Assembly: GCA_964475415.1 (NCBI GenBank)
Contig: CAYYWZ010000031.1
Span: forward strand, 1-42,577
Direction: 5' to 3'
Length of the DNA: 42,577 nt
DNA from: CALCMJ01 sp964475415
GTDB taxonomy: Bacteria; Bacteroidota; Bacteroidia; Chitinophagales; Saprospiraceae
Shown here: positions 17,210 through 25,805 of the stretch, in pieces
Layout: every line of letters begins with the position of its first letter
How positions within the stretch are numbered: position 1 is the stretch's first letter
Notes under the pieces: generated by a model
Seen by the model: the letters and a program-made list of their open reading frames with translations, nothing else
What the model was told of the DNA's origin: nothing
Databases searched by the model: none
Made by a program: the position numbers and the translations under genes

Positions 17210-18898
17210 TTAATATCCCTCAGCGTGGTCATCTCCACGCCAGTCTGCCACTGCATTTATACTTCCATCAGGTAAAACTAAGATAGCTTCCACTCTCCCT
17301 ATAGGACCTCTTTGTTCTACTGTATGTCCCATGGCTTCGAGTTTTTGCTTAGCAGCATCGTCTACACATCCCTCTTCTACAAAGACAACATCAGGTAGCC
17401 ATTGATGATGAAACCTAGGAGCATGAACCGCTTCTTTAAGAGAAAGATTAAATTCCAATACATTTAAGATCACTTGAAAAACTGAGGTGATGATGGTAGA
17501 ACCACCTGGTGTACCGACGATCATTTTTACCTTGTCATCTTTGTCGACTATGGTAGGCGTCATAGAACTTAGCATTCTTTTACCCGGTTCGATCTTATTG
17601 GCTTCACCACCTACTAATCCGTATAAATTAGGTTCACCTGGTTTGACAGAAAAATCATCCATCTCATTGTTAAGGATGAATCCTGCACCAGCTACGACTG
17701 CTCTAGAACCGTAAGCACCGTTAAGCGTTGTTGTGACAGAAACGGCATCGCCCATCTCGTCTATGATAGAATAGTGTGTCGTCTCCTCACTAAGTCGATC
17801 TGTAAAAACACCTCCTCTGATATCTGTAGAAGGCGTAGCTTTTTCTGGGTTATAATCTAGCATTCGATCTTTGAGATAATCCGTACTCATAATATTGAAT
17901 AAAGGAACTCTGTAGTAATCTATATCTCCTAGGTGCATAGCTCTATCTGCATAGGCTCTTCTTTCCACCTCTACCATCAGGTGGATAGCATCTGGTGAGT
18001 GGAATGCAAATTTGCCCAACCCATAAGGCGTAATCATCTCCGTCATCTGTGACAATAAAATGCCACCACTGGAAGGCAATGGAACGGATATAATTCTATT
18101 GCCCTTGTAGTAGGTGAAGGTAGGTTGTCTCCACTTAGCCTTGTAGAATAGTAAATCTTTATGGGTGATCAATCCACCGTTAGCCGCCATGTTTTCGACT
18201 ATGGAGTCTGATACCCATCCGGAATAAAATCCTAGTCTATTTTTTTCTTGTATGGCACGCAAAGTTTTAGCAAGATTTTTTTGGATTAACTTGTCACCTT
18301 TGTTATATTTTTTTGTAAACTGATTTTCGAAGTCGTTCTGTTCCTTGAAGGATTCTACAGCACCATTGATAGATTCCACTTGAGCTTCCGTAATATGGAA
18401 TCCATTTTCTGCTATGTCTATGGCCGGCTGAACGAGTCTTGCCCAGTCTTTTAGTTTGCTAAACCTATCGTAAGCCTGCACCATACCTGCGACGGTGCCT
18501 GGCACACCTACAGCTAGATGACCACGTGTACTTAGATCCTTTATTACCTGACCCGTAGAGTCTTGGTACATAGTTTCTGTCGATCCCTTAGGAGCTACCT
18601 CTCGGAAATCCAATGCATAAGCACCGCCACTTTTTTCTCTATATAAGAGAAAACCACCACCACCTAGATTCCCAGCTCTAGGATAACATACGGCTAATGC
18701 AAACTGCACAGCGATGGCAGCATCTACAGCATTGCCTCCATCCTTAAGTACTTGCAAACCTATGGCACTAGCAACAGGATGAGCAGTTACTACAGCAGCT
18801 TTTTCTACAGTAATATCTTTTTGCTGATCCTGGACATCTACGCCCTGCTTACATGAAAAGATAAATAGCAGGCAAGAGACAAAAAGAAATTTATACAT
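17210..18898 (-). CDS. ggt: Gamma-glutamyltranspeptidase (lipoprotein)
   Basis: About 562 residues from the chosen start. It hydrolyses or transfers gamma-glutamyl groups, for example of glutathione, outside the cytoplasm. Family marks: AVVTAHPVASAIGLQVLKDGGNAVDAA near the N-terminus, the processing site ETTHYSIID with the Thr expected to become the nucleophile of the small subunit, and later MLSSMTPTIV and GTPGGSTI. A frame extension to 18976 exists, but the ATG at 18898 gives a proper lipoprotein signal (YKFLFVSCLLFIFSC with a lipobox Cys), so the later start is preferred. A perfect -7 box lies about 100 bases upstream (19007-19000 on minus). It stands 114 bases before the next minus-strand gene. 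Confidence 0.93.
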   Translation of the reverse strand: MYKFLFVSCLLFIFSCKQGVDVQDQQKDITVEKAAVVTAHPVASAIGLQVLKDGGNAVDAAIAVQFALAVCYPRAGNLGGGGFLLYREKSGGAYALDFREVAPKGSTETMYQDSTGQVIKDLSTRGHLAVGVPGTVAGMVQAYDRFSKLKDWARLVQPAIDIAENGFHITEAQVESINGAVESFKEQNDFENQFTKKYNKGDKLIQKNLAKTLRAIQEKNRLGFYSGWVSDSIVENMAANGGLITHKDLLFYKAKWRQPTFTYYKGNRIISVPLPSSGGILLSQMTEMITPYGLGKFAFHSPDAIHLMVEVERRAYADRAMHLGDIDYYRVPLFNIMSTDYLKDRMLDYNPEKATPSTDIRGGVFTDRLSEETTHYSIIDEMGDAVSVTTTLNGAYGSRAVVAGAGFILNNEMDDFSVKPGEPNLYGLVGGEANKIEPGKRMLSSMTPTIVDKDDKVKMIVGTPGGSTIITSVFQVILNVLEFNLSLKEAVHAPRFHHQWLPDVVFVEEGCVDDAAKQKLEAMGHTVEQRGPIGRVEAILVLPDGSINAVADWRGDDHAEGY

Positions 18899-18999
18899 AG
18901 AATGAATTTTAGTTTGAAACACTAATAAAAAATAATTATGCGAAGACAAAATAAGCTTTGGATTTAAATTAACCAACTATACTTATGAATACTAGGGAG

Positions 19000-19007
19000 C
19001 AAAGTTA
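19000..19007 (-). promoter_or_regulatory. Candidate -7 box for the ggt gene
   Basis: Read on minus the sequence is TAACTTTG, a perfect TAnnTTTG. No clear TTG lies 19-21 bases upstream, so only the -7 element supports it. The implied leader is about 95 bases. Confidence 0.4.
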
Positions 19008-19573
19008 AATGAATACCGCTTTTCTTACTACTATTTTATATATGAAGATTTAGTTTTTTTATTATTAGGGCGTCACCTTTGCCTGCCGAAGCTTCAGCGC
19101 AGGCGGGCCCCTTGCTTTACTCGAGGTCAGGTTATTCGATACTTCGCGTTCGCTTTGGTGCTTCGCACTCCCTTTTCGCTGCGCTACAAGGGGTTCCTTC
19201 TATCCTTGACGCGAGCGGGATTAAATATCCAGTAAAAAAATATTCTTAACATATCTCTTCATCTATCCCTTTACTCCAAGTCTTTCAATACTCAGAAGTA
19301 TTTCATAACCAAAATCGTGTATTTCACAACCTATTATTTGAGAATGTTTAGAAGTTAAGTAGAATTGATATTAGTTTTGTATGACATAATTTAAAAACTG
19401 ATCTGCTAATCGCTTCTAAGAAAAAGTATGTAAAGAATAGCCAAATTGTACATGCGATCAATTATATGGATTATGTATACCCAATTGTACAACTAAGGTT
19501 AAGAAGTCGTAATAATAGTTTCGACTTTTTCTTAAAGAGTAATTACTACATTTAAATTGCTCACTTTTATAGA
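19008..19573. other. Intergenic region with a dispersed repeat
   Basis: Between the divergent-side end of ggt and the stop of the minus-strand Lon-domain gene no coding frame is seen. It holds the GC-rich repeat at 19068-19219, then AT-rich DNA. A hairpin with bulges lies at 19499-19535 (TTAAGAAGTCG pairing with CGAC...TTCTTAA). Two copies of an AATTGTACA-containing motif stand at 19441-19452 and 19480-19492; whether they bind a regulator is unknown. Confidence 0.5.
19068..19219 (+). repeat. Dispersed Bacteroidota repeat, copy 2
   Basis: A GC-rich block of about 150 bases that stands out from its AT-rich surroundings. It begins GGGCGTCACCTTTGCCTGCC, includes the GAAGCTTC palindrome and GCCTGC/GCAGGC arms, then GGTCAGGTTATTCGATAC, and ends near CTTGACGCGAGCGGG. 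The first 43 bases match 797-840 in reverse complement; the GGTC...TTCG block and the GGTGCT block that follows it match, more loosely, the 630-700 region. This modular layout resembles intergenic repeats I have seen in other Bacteroidota genomes. Confidence 0.65.
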
Positions 19574-20209
19574 TCACACATCCGGTGAAATAATATTCTT
19601 AAAATGCCCGTTCATTTTTACCTTTTCTCTGAGTTCTTCCATACGCATTACAGCAGGTAGAAAAGCGAGTAAATGATTTTTTAGAAAGGTCAGTCGATCT
19701 GTTTCGTAGGCAAGTTTTAGGAGATCTAATTCTTGTTCTAGAGAGAGCCCCGCTTTGACAGATAATTTATAGGCATTCAACTTGCTAGGATCATCAGAAT
19801 ATTTGTACTCCAGTTTCATAACCTTATATAACTTCTTAAGTAGTTCTGTTACAGATCGTAATAAGTTCAGATCTGTCTCATAGTTGATGGTTTTATATTC
19901 TACAACACCACCTGGATAAAGCTTACCATCCATGGTCTTAGAGTAATCCTTCAGTGCAAAGATACGAAGTCCAGTAGTGCTGATATCTATTTTGCCGTCA
20001 GGATGTATATGCTCTATTTTTTCTAATTTCATTTCTGTACCATAGGTCATGCCCTTATTTTCAACAAATACAGGAATACCAAAATGCATACCCGTCTCAT
20101 CACAATCTTTGATTAGTTGTTTGTATCGAGGTTCGAATATGTGCAAATTTAAAGGTTCGCCGGGATAGGCAACCAAACTTAGAGGAAATAAGGCAAGTTT
20201 TTCTGTCAT
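19574..20209 (-). CDS. Lon substrate-binding-domain (LON/PUA-like) protein
   Basis: 211 residues, cytoplasmic. The opening LALFPLSLVAYPGEPLNLHIFEPRYKQLI is the start of the Lon N-terminal domain (PF02190), here without the AAA+ and protease parts of Lon, so it is a stand-alone LON-domain protein. The second half (about 120-210) is helical and ends FLPAVMRMEELREKVKMNG, as usual for this type. The substrate or partner is not known; such proteins are widespread but poorly characterised. It is divergently oriented from the NDH-2 gene across 99 bases. Confidence 0.88.
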   Translation of the reverse strand: MTEKLALFPLSLVAYPGEPLNLHIFEPRYKQLIKDCDETGMHFGIPVFVENKGMTYGTEMKLEKIEHIHPDGKIDISTTGLRIFALKDYSKTMDGKLYPGGVVEYKTINYETDLNLLRSVTELLKKLYKVMKLEYKYSDDPSKLNAYKLSVKAGLSLEQELDLLKLAYETDRLTFLKNHLLAFLPAVMRMEELREKVKMNGHFKNIISPDV

Positions 20210-20277
20210 GGACTGAATATAAAAAAAGTGTCAGAAATAATATTAGCGAAACCTTAAAAATTAGATAAATGGTTTAG

Positions 20278-20285
20278 TAATTTTG
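20278..20285 (+). promoter_or_regulatory. Candidate -7 box for the NDH-2 gene
   Basis: TAATTTTG matches TAnnTTTG perfectly and lies 23 bases before the start codon. No TTG is found at the expected distance upstream, so support is partial. Confidence 0.35.
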
Positions 20286-20308
20286 ATAAACAGAACTAAT
20301 AGTTAATT

Positions 20309-21571
20309 ATGGCGCTTAATCTTCCTGATGTTGAATACCCTAGAATAGTAATCGTAGGCGCTGGATTTGCTGGACTACATCTAGCCAAGAAGTTTATAAG
20401 AAAGAAATATCAAGTTGTTCTGCTAGATAGAAATAATTACCATCAGTTTCAACCGCTATTATACCAGGTAGCTATGTCAGGCCTAGAGCCGAGTTCTATA
20501 AGTTTTCCAATCAGGAAACTCTTTCAGTCTTGTGATAATGTCCTTATTCGTAAATCTGAGCTTATCTCTGTAAATGAAAAAACCAAACGATTACTAACTG
20601 CTGATGGTGAAATCTATTATGACAAGCTTATTCTCTCATTAGGTGCTAGGACTAATTTTTTCGGTAACAAAGAAATAGAACATCACGCTTATACACTTAA
20701 GAGTACGTCTGACGCTATAGGTCTTAGAAATAGTATTCTACAAGACTTAGAGATGGCGGTTGTCACAGAAGACTATGAGGAAAGACAAAGTTATATAGAT
20801 ATTGTAATTGTAGGAGGTGGTGCTACAGGTGTGGAACTTGCAGGAGCTATTGCTGAGATGAAAGAATATATTCTGCCTAAGGACTATAAAGAAATCAATT
20901 CAAAAGAGGTAGACATCTACCTTATCCAAAGTGGCGATAGATTATTAAAAGGAATGTCTGAAAAAGCAAGTGCTGCAGCGGAGAAATTTCTAATAAATCT
21001 AGGTGTAAATGTAATTAAGAATGTAAGAGTAACCTCTGCTGATGGAACATATGTATATACAAACAAAGACACTAAAATAAGATCTAATAAGCTCATATGG
21101 GCAGCTGGAATTATATGTAATAAAATAGAGGGCTTGCAAGAGGATTATTATGGATATGCTAATAGAATAAAAGTAGATAGAAAAAACAAGATCATAGGAT
21201 CCGAAGATATTTATGTATTAGGGGATCAGGCTTACATGGAAACAGAAGATTATCCTAGAGGACATCCTCAGGTGGCTCAGGTAGCTATCCAGCAGGCAAA
21301 AAATTTGTCAACAAACTTAATCAAAAATAGAGATAAGGATTTTAAATATAAAGACTTGGGCTCTATGGCAACCATAGGCAGAAATAAGGCTGTTGCGGAT
21401 TTGCCGTCCTTTAAAACCACAGGTTTCTTTGCTTGGATACTATGGCTTTTTGTCCATCTTTTTGCTCTCATAGGTACGAAGAACAAGATCTTTGTTATGA
21501 TTAACTGGTTCTGGAATTATATTACCTATGATCAGTCACTCCGGCTTATTATCAAGGCTAAAGAAAAGTAG
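20309..21571 (+). CDS. ndh: Type II NADH dehydrogenase (NDH-2)
   Basis: 420 residues. It would oxidise NADH with FAD and pass electrons to menaquinone without pumping protons, bound to the inner face of the membrane. Two dinucleotide-binding motifs are visible: VGAGFAGLHLAKKF near residue 16 (FAD) and VGGGATGVELAGAIAEM near residue 168 (NADH). YHQFQPLLYQVA around residues 45-57 is a conserved NDH-2 segment, and VLGDQAYM is the usual GD motif contacting FAD. The C-terminal hydrophobic stretch FFAWILWLFVHLFALIG is the membrane anchor. Length is typical (about 420-440). Confidence 0.93.
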   Translation: MALNLPDVEYPRIVIVGAGFAGLHLAKKFIRKKYQVVLLDRNNYHQFQPLLYQVAMSGLEPSSISFPIRKLFQSCDNVLIRKSELISVNEKTKRLLTADGEIYYDKLILSLGARTNFFGNKEIEHHAYTLKSTSDAIGLRNSILQDLEMAVVTEDYEERQSYIDIVIVGGGATGVELAGAIAEMKEYILPKDYKEINSKEVDIYLIQSGDRLLKGMSEKASAAAEKFLINLGVNVIKNVRVTSADGTYVYTNKDTKIRSNKLIWAAGIICNKIEGLQEDYYGYANRIKVDRKNKIIGSEDIYVLGDQAYMETEDYPRGHPQVAQVAIQQAKNLSTNLIKNRDKDFKYKDLGSMATIGRNKAVADLPSFKTTGFFAWILWLFVHLFALIGTKNKIFVMINWFWNYITYDQSLRLIIKAKEK

Positions 21572-21638
21572 AAAGGAATTCTAAGTTATTTTTGCTATCT
21601 TAGGACTACCCTAAAAGAACCAATAAAAATTTAAGTAT

Positions 21639-22070
21639 ATGAAGAATTTTATTTGGATCTTATGCCTTCATGTTTTTAACTTGCCTATGTTGAATGCACA
21701 GGAAGAATCGAGTATATCTGATCAAGAAAAAACTGCTTTCGTTGTAGTATATCAAGAATTTAAGACTGAAAAACCTGATGCTAACGCCTTAGCAGAATCC
21801 GTATATCGAAAAAATAATATAGAAGCGGATGAAGTGAAAGCTTATCGAAAGAATCCTAAAAAGTCTGATGCAAATCAAAAACTGAGGAGAATCTACTATA
21901 GTACACAAAGTTTTTATGATAGGACCTCTGCTACTATTTTAAACAGACTATGTGACAAACATGGAATTACAAAAGAGCGATATGATCTTGTTTTACATAA
22001 ATACAAGACTGATATTTCTTTCCAATATATATTGAGACCTTATTTCCAAGCTTATTTTAAAAACAATTAG
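21639..22070 (+). CDS. Exported protein of unknown function
   Basis: 143 residues. A signal peptide (KNFIWILCLHVFNLPMLNAQ) is followed by a charged, helical region of about 120 residues rich in Lys, Glu and Tyr. I do not recognise a family. The stop is followed after one base by the ATG of the hydrolase gene, so the two genes are probably translated from one transcript and may work together in the periplasm or outside. Confidence 0.7.
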   Translation: MKNFIWILCLHVFNLPMLNAQEESSISDQEKTAFVVVYQEFKTEKPDANALAESVYRKNNIEADEVKAYRKNPKKSDANQKLRRIYYSTQSFYDRTSATILNRLCDKHGITKERYDLVLHKYKTDISFQYILRPYFQAYFKNN

Positions 22071-22071
22071 G

Positions 22072-23619
22072 ATGAGAAATAGTCTGAAATATAAAATATC
22101 GTTTTTTTTATTTTTTAGCTTATTATTATGTCAAAATGTAATAGGGCAGGAGAGATATAATGCTGAAGTTTTCCCTGAAGTAATAGAAACATCTAATGTA
22201 TTATTTAGCACTGCTGTTCCAGAAGTACAACCGGGAGGTGGCTTCTATGAATGGCTTACAGGGTACCCCTTAAACGTTGATGAGTTTGATACGGAACCTA
22301 TAGATCTTTATATGGATATTTTTGAGCCAGCGGGTGACGAATTAGAAAAGAGACCAGTAATTATCATTTGTTTTGGAGGAGGTTTTTTATCTGGTTCTAG
22401 AGACCATTGGAGTATGAGAGAGATTGCTATGGATTTTGCTAGAAGAGGTTATGTGGCTGCTACTATAGATTATAGATTGGGCATGAATATTTTTGATGCA
22501 GATCTATCTACAAGAGCAGTTTATAGAGGACTGCAAGATGGACGATCTGCTGTAAGATTTTTTAGAGCGGATAGTGATGGAGCAGATAATTACAGGATAG
22601 ATCCAGATAATATTTTTATTGGTGGTCATAGTTCAGGAGGATTTATCGGTTTGCATAACATCTATCTTGACAAAGAATCAGAACGTCCTATTTCTACCTT
22701 TGATTGGGAACAAGAGGGAATTTCTATACCAGATCTAGGGTGCTTAGATTGTGTAGGCGATAATCAAGAATATTCTGGTGATGCTACGGCGGTTTTTAGT
22801 TTAGCAGGTGCTGTAGGTTTTACTTCGTTTATAGAGACAGCTGATGACGGGAAGGTCGTTATGTTTCATAGTGAGGATGATGGTACGGTTCCTTATGACG
22901 AAGGCGGTCCCTTTAGTACGATTTTAATTTTAGTTATCGGAGATGACTTGCCGGATGTTTATGGCAGCTTATCTATCGCCGAACGATGTGATTCGGTAGG
23001 TCTTCCATATAGTTTTTTCTCCTATACTGATAGAGGCCATGACGTGCATGAAGAGACGGGATCGTCCTTGTATTCAGATATTGTTCCTGGTATTAGTGAT
23101 TGGTTTTTTGATCAGTATTTGATACCTGATTCTCACAACATTTTAGGATCTGAAAATCTATGCGAAAGTAATCTACAACAAGCATATACAATACCAGTTA
23201 CGGATGCAACGAATTGGGATTGGAGTGTTTCAGGAGGTGTTTTTGATCAGCAGAGTAGCATAGACAATACTGCTATAATAACATGGGATCTTGAAGCGAG
23301 CGAACATCTTGTAGAAGTAGTTCCTTATAATTGTATCGATGCTATGGGAGAAACTTCTACACTAGAGATATCCTTGCATGAACCATCTGTCAATACATTT
23401 ATAGCAGGGATTACCAGTGACTGGACGGATAGTAGTGTATGGAGTAATGGTTATGTGCCACTGCCTTGCGATACAGTCGTATTACCTGCATCAGTATTGC
23501 CACTAGAATTAAGATTGGCCCCTATGGTTTCTTCACAGATACGAGCTTTATATATAGAAGACAATAACAATCTTATACTAGATCCTAGCGCTGTGCTAGA
23601 GATAAAGCCAGATGAATAA
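22072..23619 (+). CDS. Secreted alpha/beta hydrolase (carboxylesterase-like) with C-terminal Ig-like region
   Basis: 515 residues with a signal peptide ending near NVIGQ. The catalytic domain covers about 60-350: FGGGFLSGSRDHW forms the oxyanion region, GGHSSGG carries the nucleophile Ser187, and the catalytic His is probably His323 in DRGHDVHEE. After that come an Ig/PKD-like segment (about 365-440, NWDWSVSGGVF) and a module with DWTDSSVWSNGYVPLPCDTVVLP, of a kind common in T9SS-exported proteins. The protein ends ILDPSAVLEIKPDE, with no recognisable sorting domain, so the far C-terminus may be missing or surface anchoring may differ. The substrate ester is unknown. It starts one base after the previous stop. 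Confidence 0.8.
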   Translation: MRNSLKYKISFFLFFSLLLCQNVIGQERYNAEVFPEVIETSNVLFSTAVPEVQPGGGFYEWLTGYPLNVDEFDTEPIDLYMDIFEPAGDELEKRPVIIICFGGGFLSGSRDHWSMREIAMDFARRGYVAATIDYRLGMNIFDADLSTRAVYRGLQDGRSAVRFFRADSDGADNYRIDPDNIFIGGHSSGGFIGLHNIYLDKESERPISTFDWEQEGISIPDLGCLDCVGDNQEYSGDATAVFSLAGAVGFTSFIETADDGKVVMFHSEDDGTVPYDEGGPFSTILILVIGDDLPDVYGSLSIAERCDSVGLPYSFFSYTDRGHDVHEETGSSLYSDIVPGISDWFFDQYLIPDSHNILGSENLCESNLQQAYTIPVTDATNWDWSVSGGVFDQQSSIDNTAIITWDLEASEHLVEVVPYNCIDAMGETSTLEISLHEPSVNTFIAGITSDWTDSSVWSNGYVPLPCDTVVLPASVLPLELRLAPMVSSQIRALYIEDNNNLILDPSAVLEIKPDE

Positions 23620-23635
23620 AAGTAGAACTTTTATT
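23615..23635 (+). terminator. AT-rich hairpin at the hydrolase stop codon
   Basis: AATAAAAGT and ACTTTTATT form a perfect 9-bp stem around AGA; the stem includes the TAA stop of the hydrolase gene. It is AT-rich and therefore weak, but sits where a terminator is expected between convergent genes. Confidence 0.3.
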
Positions 23636-23772
23636 ACACCGAACTGATTTACATAAACATATATACACAATCATGGATCAGTGTTTTTATAACTATTAAT
23701 GCCATAGTAATTTTTCGACCCTAATAAGGTGTTGAATAGATTTATTAATCAAAAAGTATAAACAAAGTAAGT

Positions 23773-25536
23773 CTAATACTCAAAAGTAAGCGGCAACCTT
23801 GCTAAAGGTTCATTAGTAGAACTCCACTTGTTCAGCAACTCTAACTTTTCTTTCATTCCAGCAGATAATAAATCATGGGTAGGTGGAATTAACTTAGAAT
23901 AAACACCGCTGGGAATAGACCGCAGTAAACTTTCGTAAAAATCTTCTTCTATTTCAGGATATTCTACTACTTGGTAGTTTTCTATCCCAACTCTTTCTGC
24001 AGCGATAGCGATTGCATCATTTAGATTTCCTATGCCATCTATCAAACCATTTTCTTTGGCCTGTGTGCCACTCCATATTCTACCTTGAGCAATTTTGTGA
24101 ACCTCCTCTTTTGACATATTCCTTCCATCAGAAACTCTAGTAAGAAAATTATCATAAATCTCATCTGTACTATTCTGAAAGACTTCCTTTTCTGAATTAC
24201 TTAGATCAAAAAAAGGTGATCCCACGATAGCATGACTTGCAGTTTTTACAGTATCGAAGTGGATACCGATTTTCTCAACTACTAATTTTTTGACATTAGG
24301 AAACATAGAATAAACACCTATAGAACCTGTCAAAGTATTTTTCTGTGCGATGATAGAATCTGCACCACAAGAAATATAGTATCCTCCAGATGCGGCATAA
24401 TCTCCATAAGACGCCATAACAAACTTATCCTGGGCCTTGAGCTCTTCGATGCGGTGCCAGATAATATCAGAGGTGAGACTGCTGCCGCCGGGCGAATTGA
24501 CTCTAAGGACAACAGCTTTTATATTGTCATCTTCAAGTATCTGATCGCATATTTTTTCGTATCTATTTTCTGAGATTGCCCCCTTAGCCTGATCCTCAAA
24601 AATTATTTCTCCCTCAGCATAGATGAGTGCTATTTTATTATCCGATTCGTAATCATCTACATCAAAGGATGCTTCGTATTGTTCTAGACTTATAAACGGA
24701 ATATCTTTTCTGTCATCAAATCCCAATTTGTCTTTAACAAAATCTAAAAATTCAGATTTGTATAATAAGTTATCTGCTAAGCCATAGGTGACAGCATCTT
24801 CTCCATTTTGTATTTTTAGCTCGTCCATCAGAGTGTACAATTGGTCTGTATCTATATTCCTTGAATCTGATATTTCTTGTAAATAGGAATCAGAAATACT
24901 ATGAAGATATGATCTCGTTTGTAATTTGTTTTGCTCACTCATATCCATCCTCCGATAGGGCTCTGTAGCACTCTTAAAATCTCCTGCATAGAAGACATTC
25001 ATCTCAACACCTACCTTATCCATTACTTCCTTGAAGTGAGGAATAGCTACTGAAAATCCTTTAAACTCTATAGCGCCGTTAGGATTAAGAAAAATAGAGT
25101 CCGCTGTAGAACTGAGGAAATATCCTAACTGAGAATAATACTCATCATAGGCGTATACAAATTTCCCTTCAGTTCTAAATTCCTTCAGAGAATTCCTTAC
25201 ACTCAATGCAGTAGCAGGAGGTATGTCTGAACTTCCACCGTTGATAACAATACCAGCTATGTTTTTATCTGTTGATGCTTTACGAATTAGCTTTTTTATA
25301 GCTCTAAGGCCTAGAGCTCTATCTTGCTGACTAAATATAGAAGATGATCCAGAGATATTATCCGTCATTTCTGGAATAGGACCTTTAAATTCTATTTTTA
25401 TAATAGATTTGTTTTCTACATCAAACTTAGATGATGAACTCCATATGCCAATAAAAGTAAGTATTAAAACCAAAAGGAGTAGTGCACCTAATGTCCCCAA
25501 GCAGGACGCTGTAAATATTTTAAAGAAATTTCTCAT
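23773..25536 (-). CDS. sppA: Signal peptide peptidase SppA (long form)
   Basis: About 587 residues, the size of the E. coli-type 67-kDa enzyme formed by two tandem S49 domains. It cuts leftover signal peptides in the membrane. One N-terminal membrane segment (LGTLGALLLLVLILTFIG) is seen. The catalytic Lys lies in the first half (FYAGDFKSATEPYRR) and the catalytic Ser in the second (YGDYAASGGYYI); VNSPGGSSLTSD and GSIGVY are further family marks. The frame can start 6 bases earlier at a GTG (25542); the ATG at 25536 is preferred. It is divergent from the adhesin gene across about 270 bases. Confidence 0.94.
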   Translation of the reverse strand: MRNFFKIFTASCLGTLGALLLLVLILTFIGIWSSSSKFDVENKSIIKIEFKGPIPEMTDNISGSSSIFSQQDRALGLRAIKKLIRKASTDKNIAGIVINGGSSDIPPATALSVRNSLKEFRTEGKFVYAYDEYYSQLGYFLSSTADSIFLNPNGAIEFKGFSVAIPHFKEVMDKVGVEMNVFYAGDFKSATEPYRRMDMSEQNKLQTRSYLHSISDSYLQEISDSRNIDTDQLYTLMDELKIQNGEDAVTYGLADNLLYKSEFLDFVKDKLGFDDRKDIPFISLEQYEASFDVDDYESDNKIALIYAEGEIIFEDQAKGAISENRYEKICDQILEDDNIKAVVLRVNSPGGSSLTSDIIWHRIEELKAQDKFVMASYGDYAASGGYYISCGADSIIAQKNTLTGSIGVYSMFPNVKKLVVEKIGIHFDTVKTASHAIVGSPFFDLSNSEKEVFQNSTDEIYDNFLTRVSDGRNMSKEEVHKIAQGRIWSGTQAKENGLIDGIGNLNDAIAIAAERVGIENYQVVEYPEIEEDFYESLLRSIPSGVYSKLIPPTHDLLSAGMKEKLELLNKWSSTNEPLARLPLTFEY

Positions 25537-25691
25537 AATCACTTAGCTATTCATTCGCTAAAAATACGGTAATTATAGAGATTTCCCTCCTATGTTGTCT
25601 ATAGAAAACTCAAGTTAATAGATCTGTGTATAATTTTACCGGCTTTGTGATTATTGCGACAATATCAGCGGTATTGCTAAGGTATTCATTG

Positions 25692-25699
25692 TATCTTTG
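25692..25699 (+). promoter_or_regulatory. Candidate -7 box for the adhesin gene
   Basis: TATCTTTG is a perfect TAnnTTTG, about 105 bases before the start codon. The nearest TTG (25674-25676) leaves a 15-base spacer, shorter than the normal 19-21, so the promoter is only tentative. Confidence 0.35.
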
Positions 25700-25805
25700 T
25701 TTGGAATTATAATTTTAGGTACTACAATTGGGCTTTTACACGTATTATAAGCAGCATAATTGAGATATTTACAGTCTAATAGTACAAAGAACATCTAATA
25801 AACTA

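Noticed and set aside
19441..19492. Two AATTGTACA-containing direct repeats as an operator
   Set aside because: They lie behind the 3' end of the Lon-domain gene, far from any start codon, and the match is short in AT-rich DNA.
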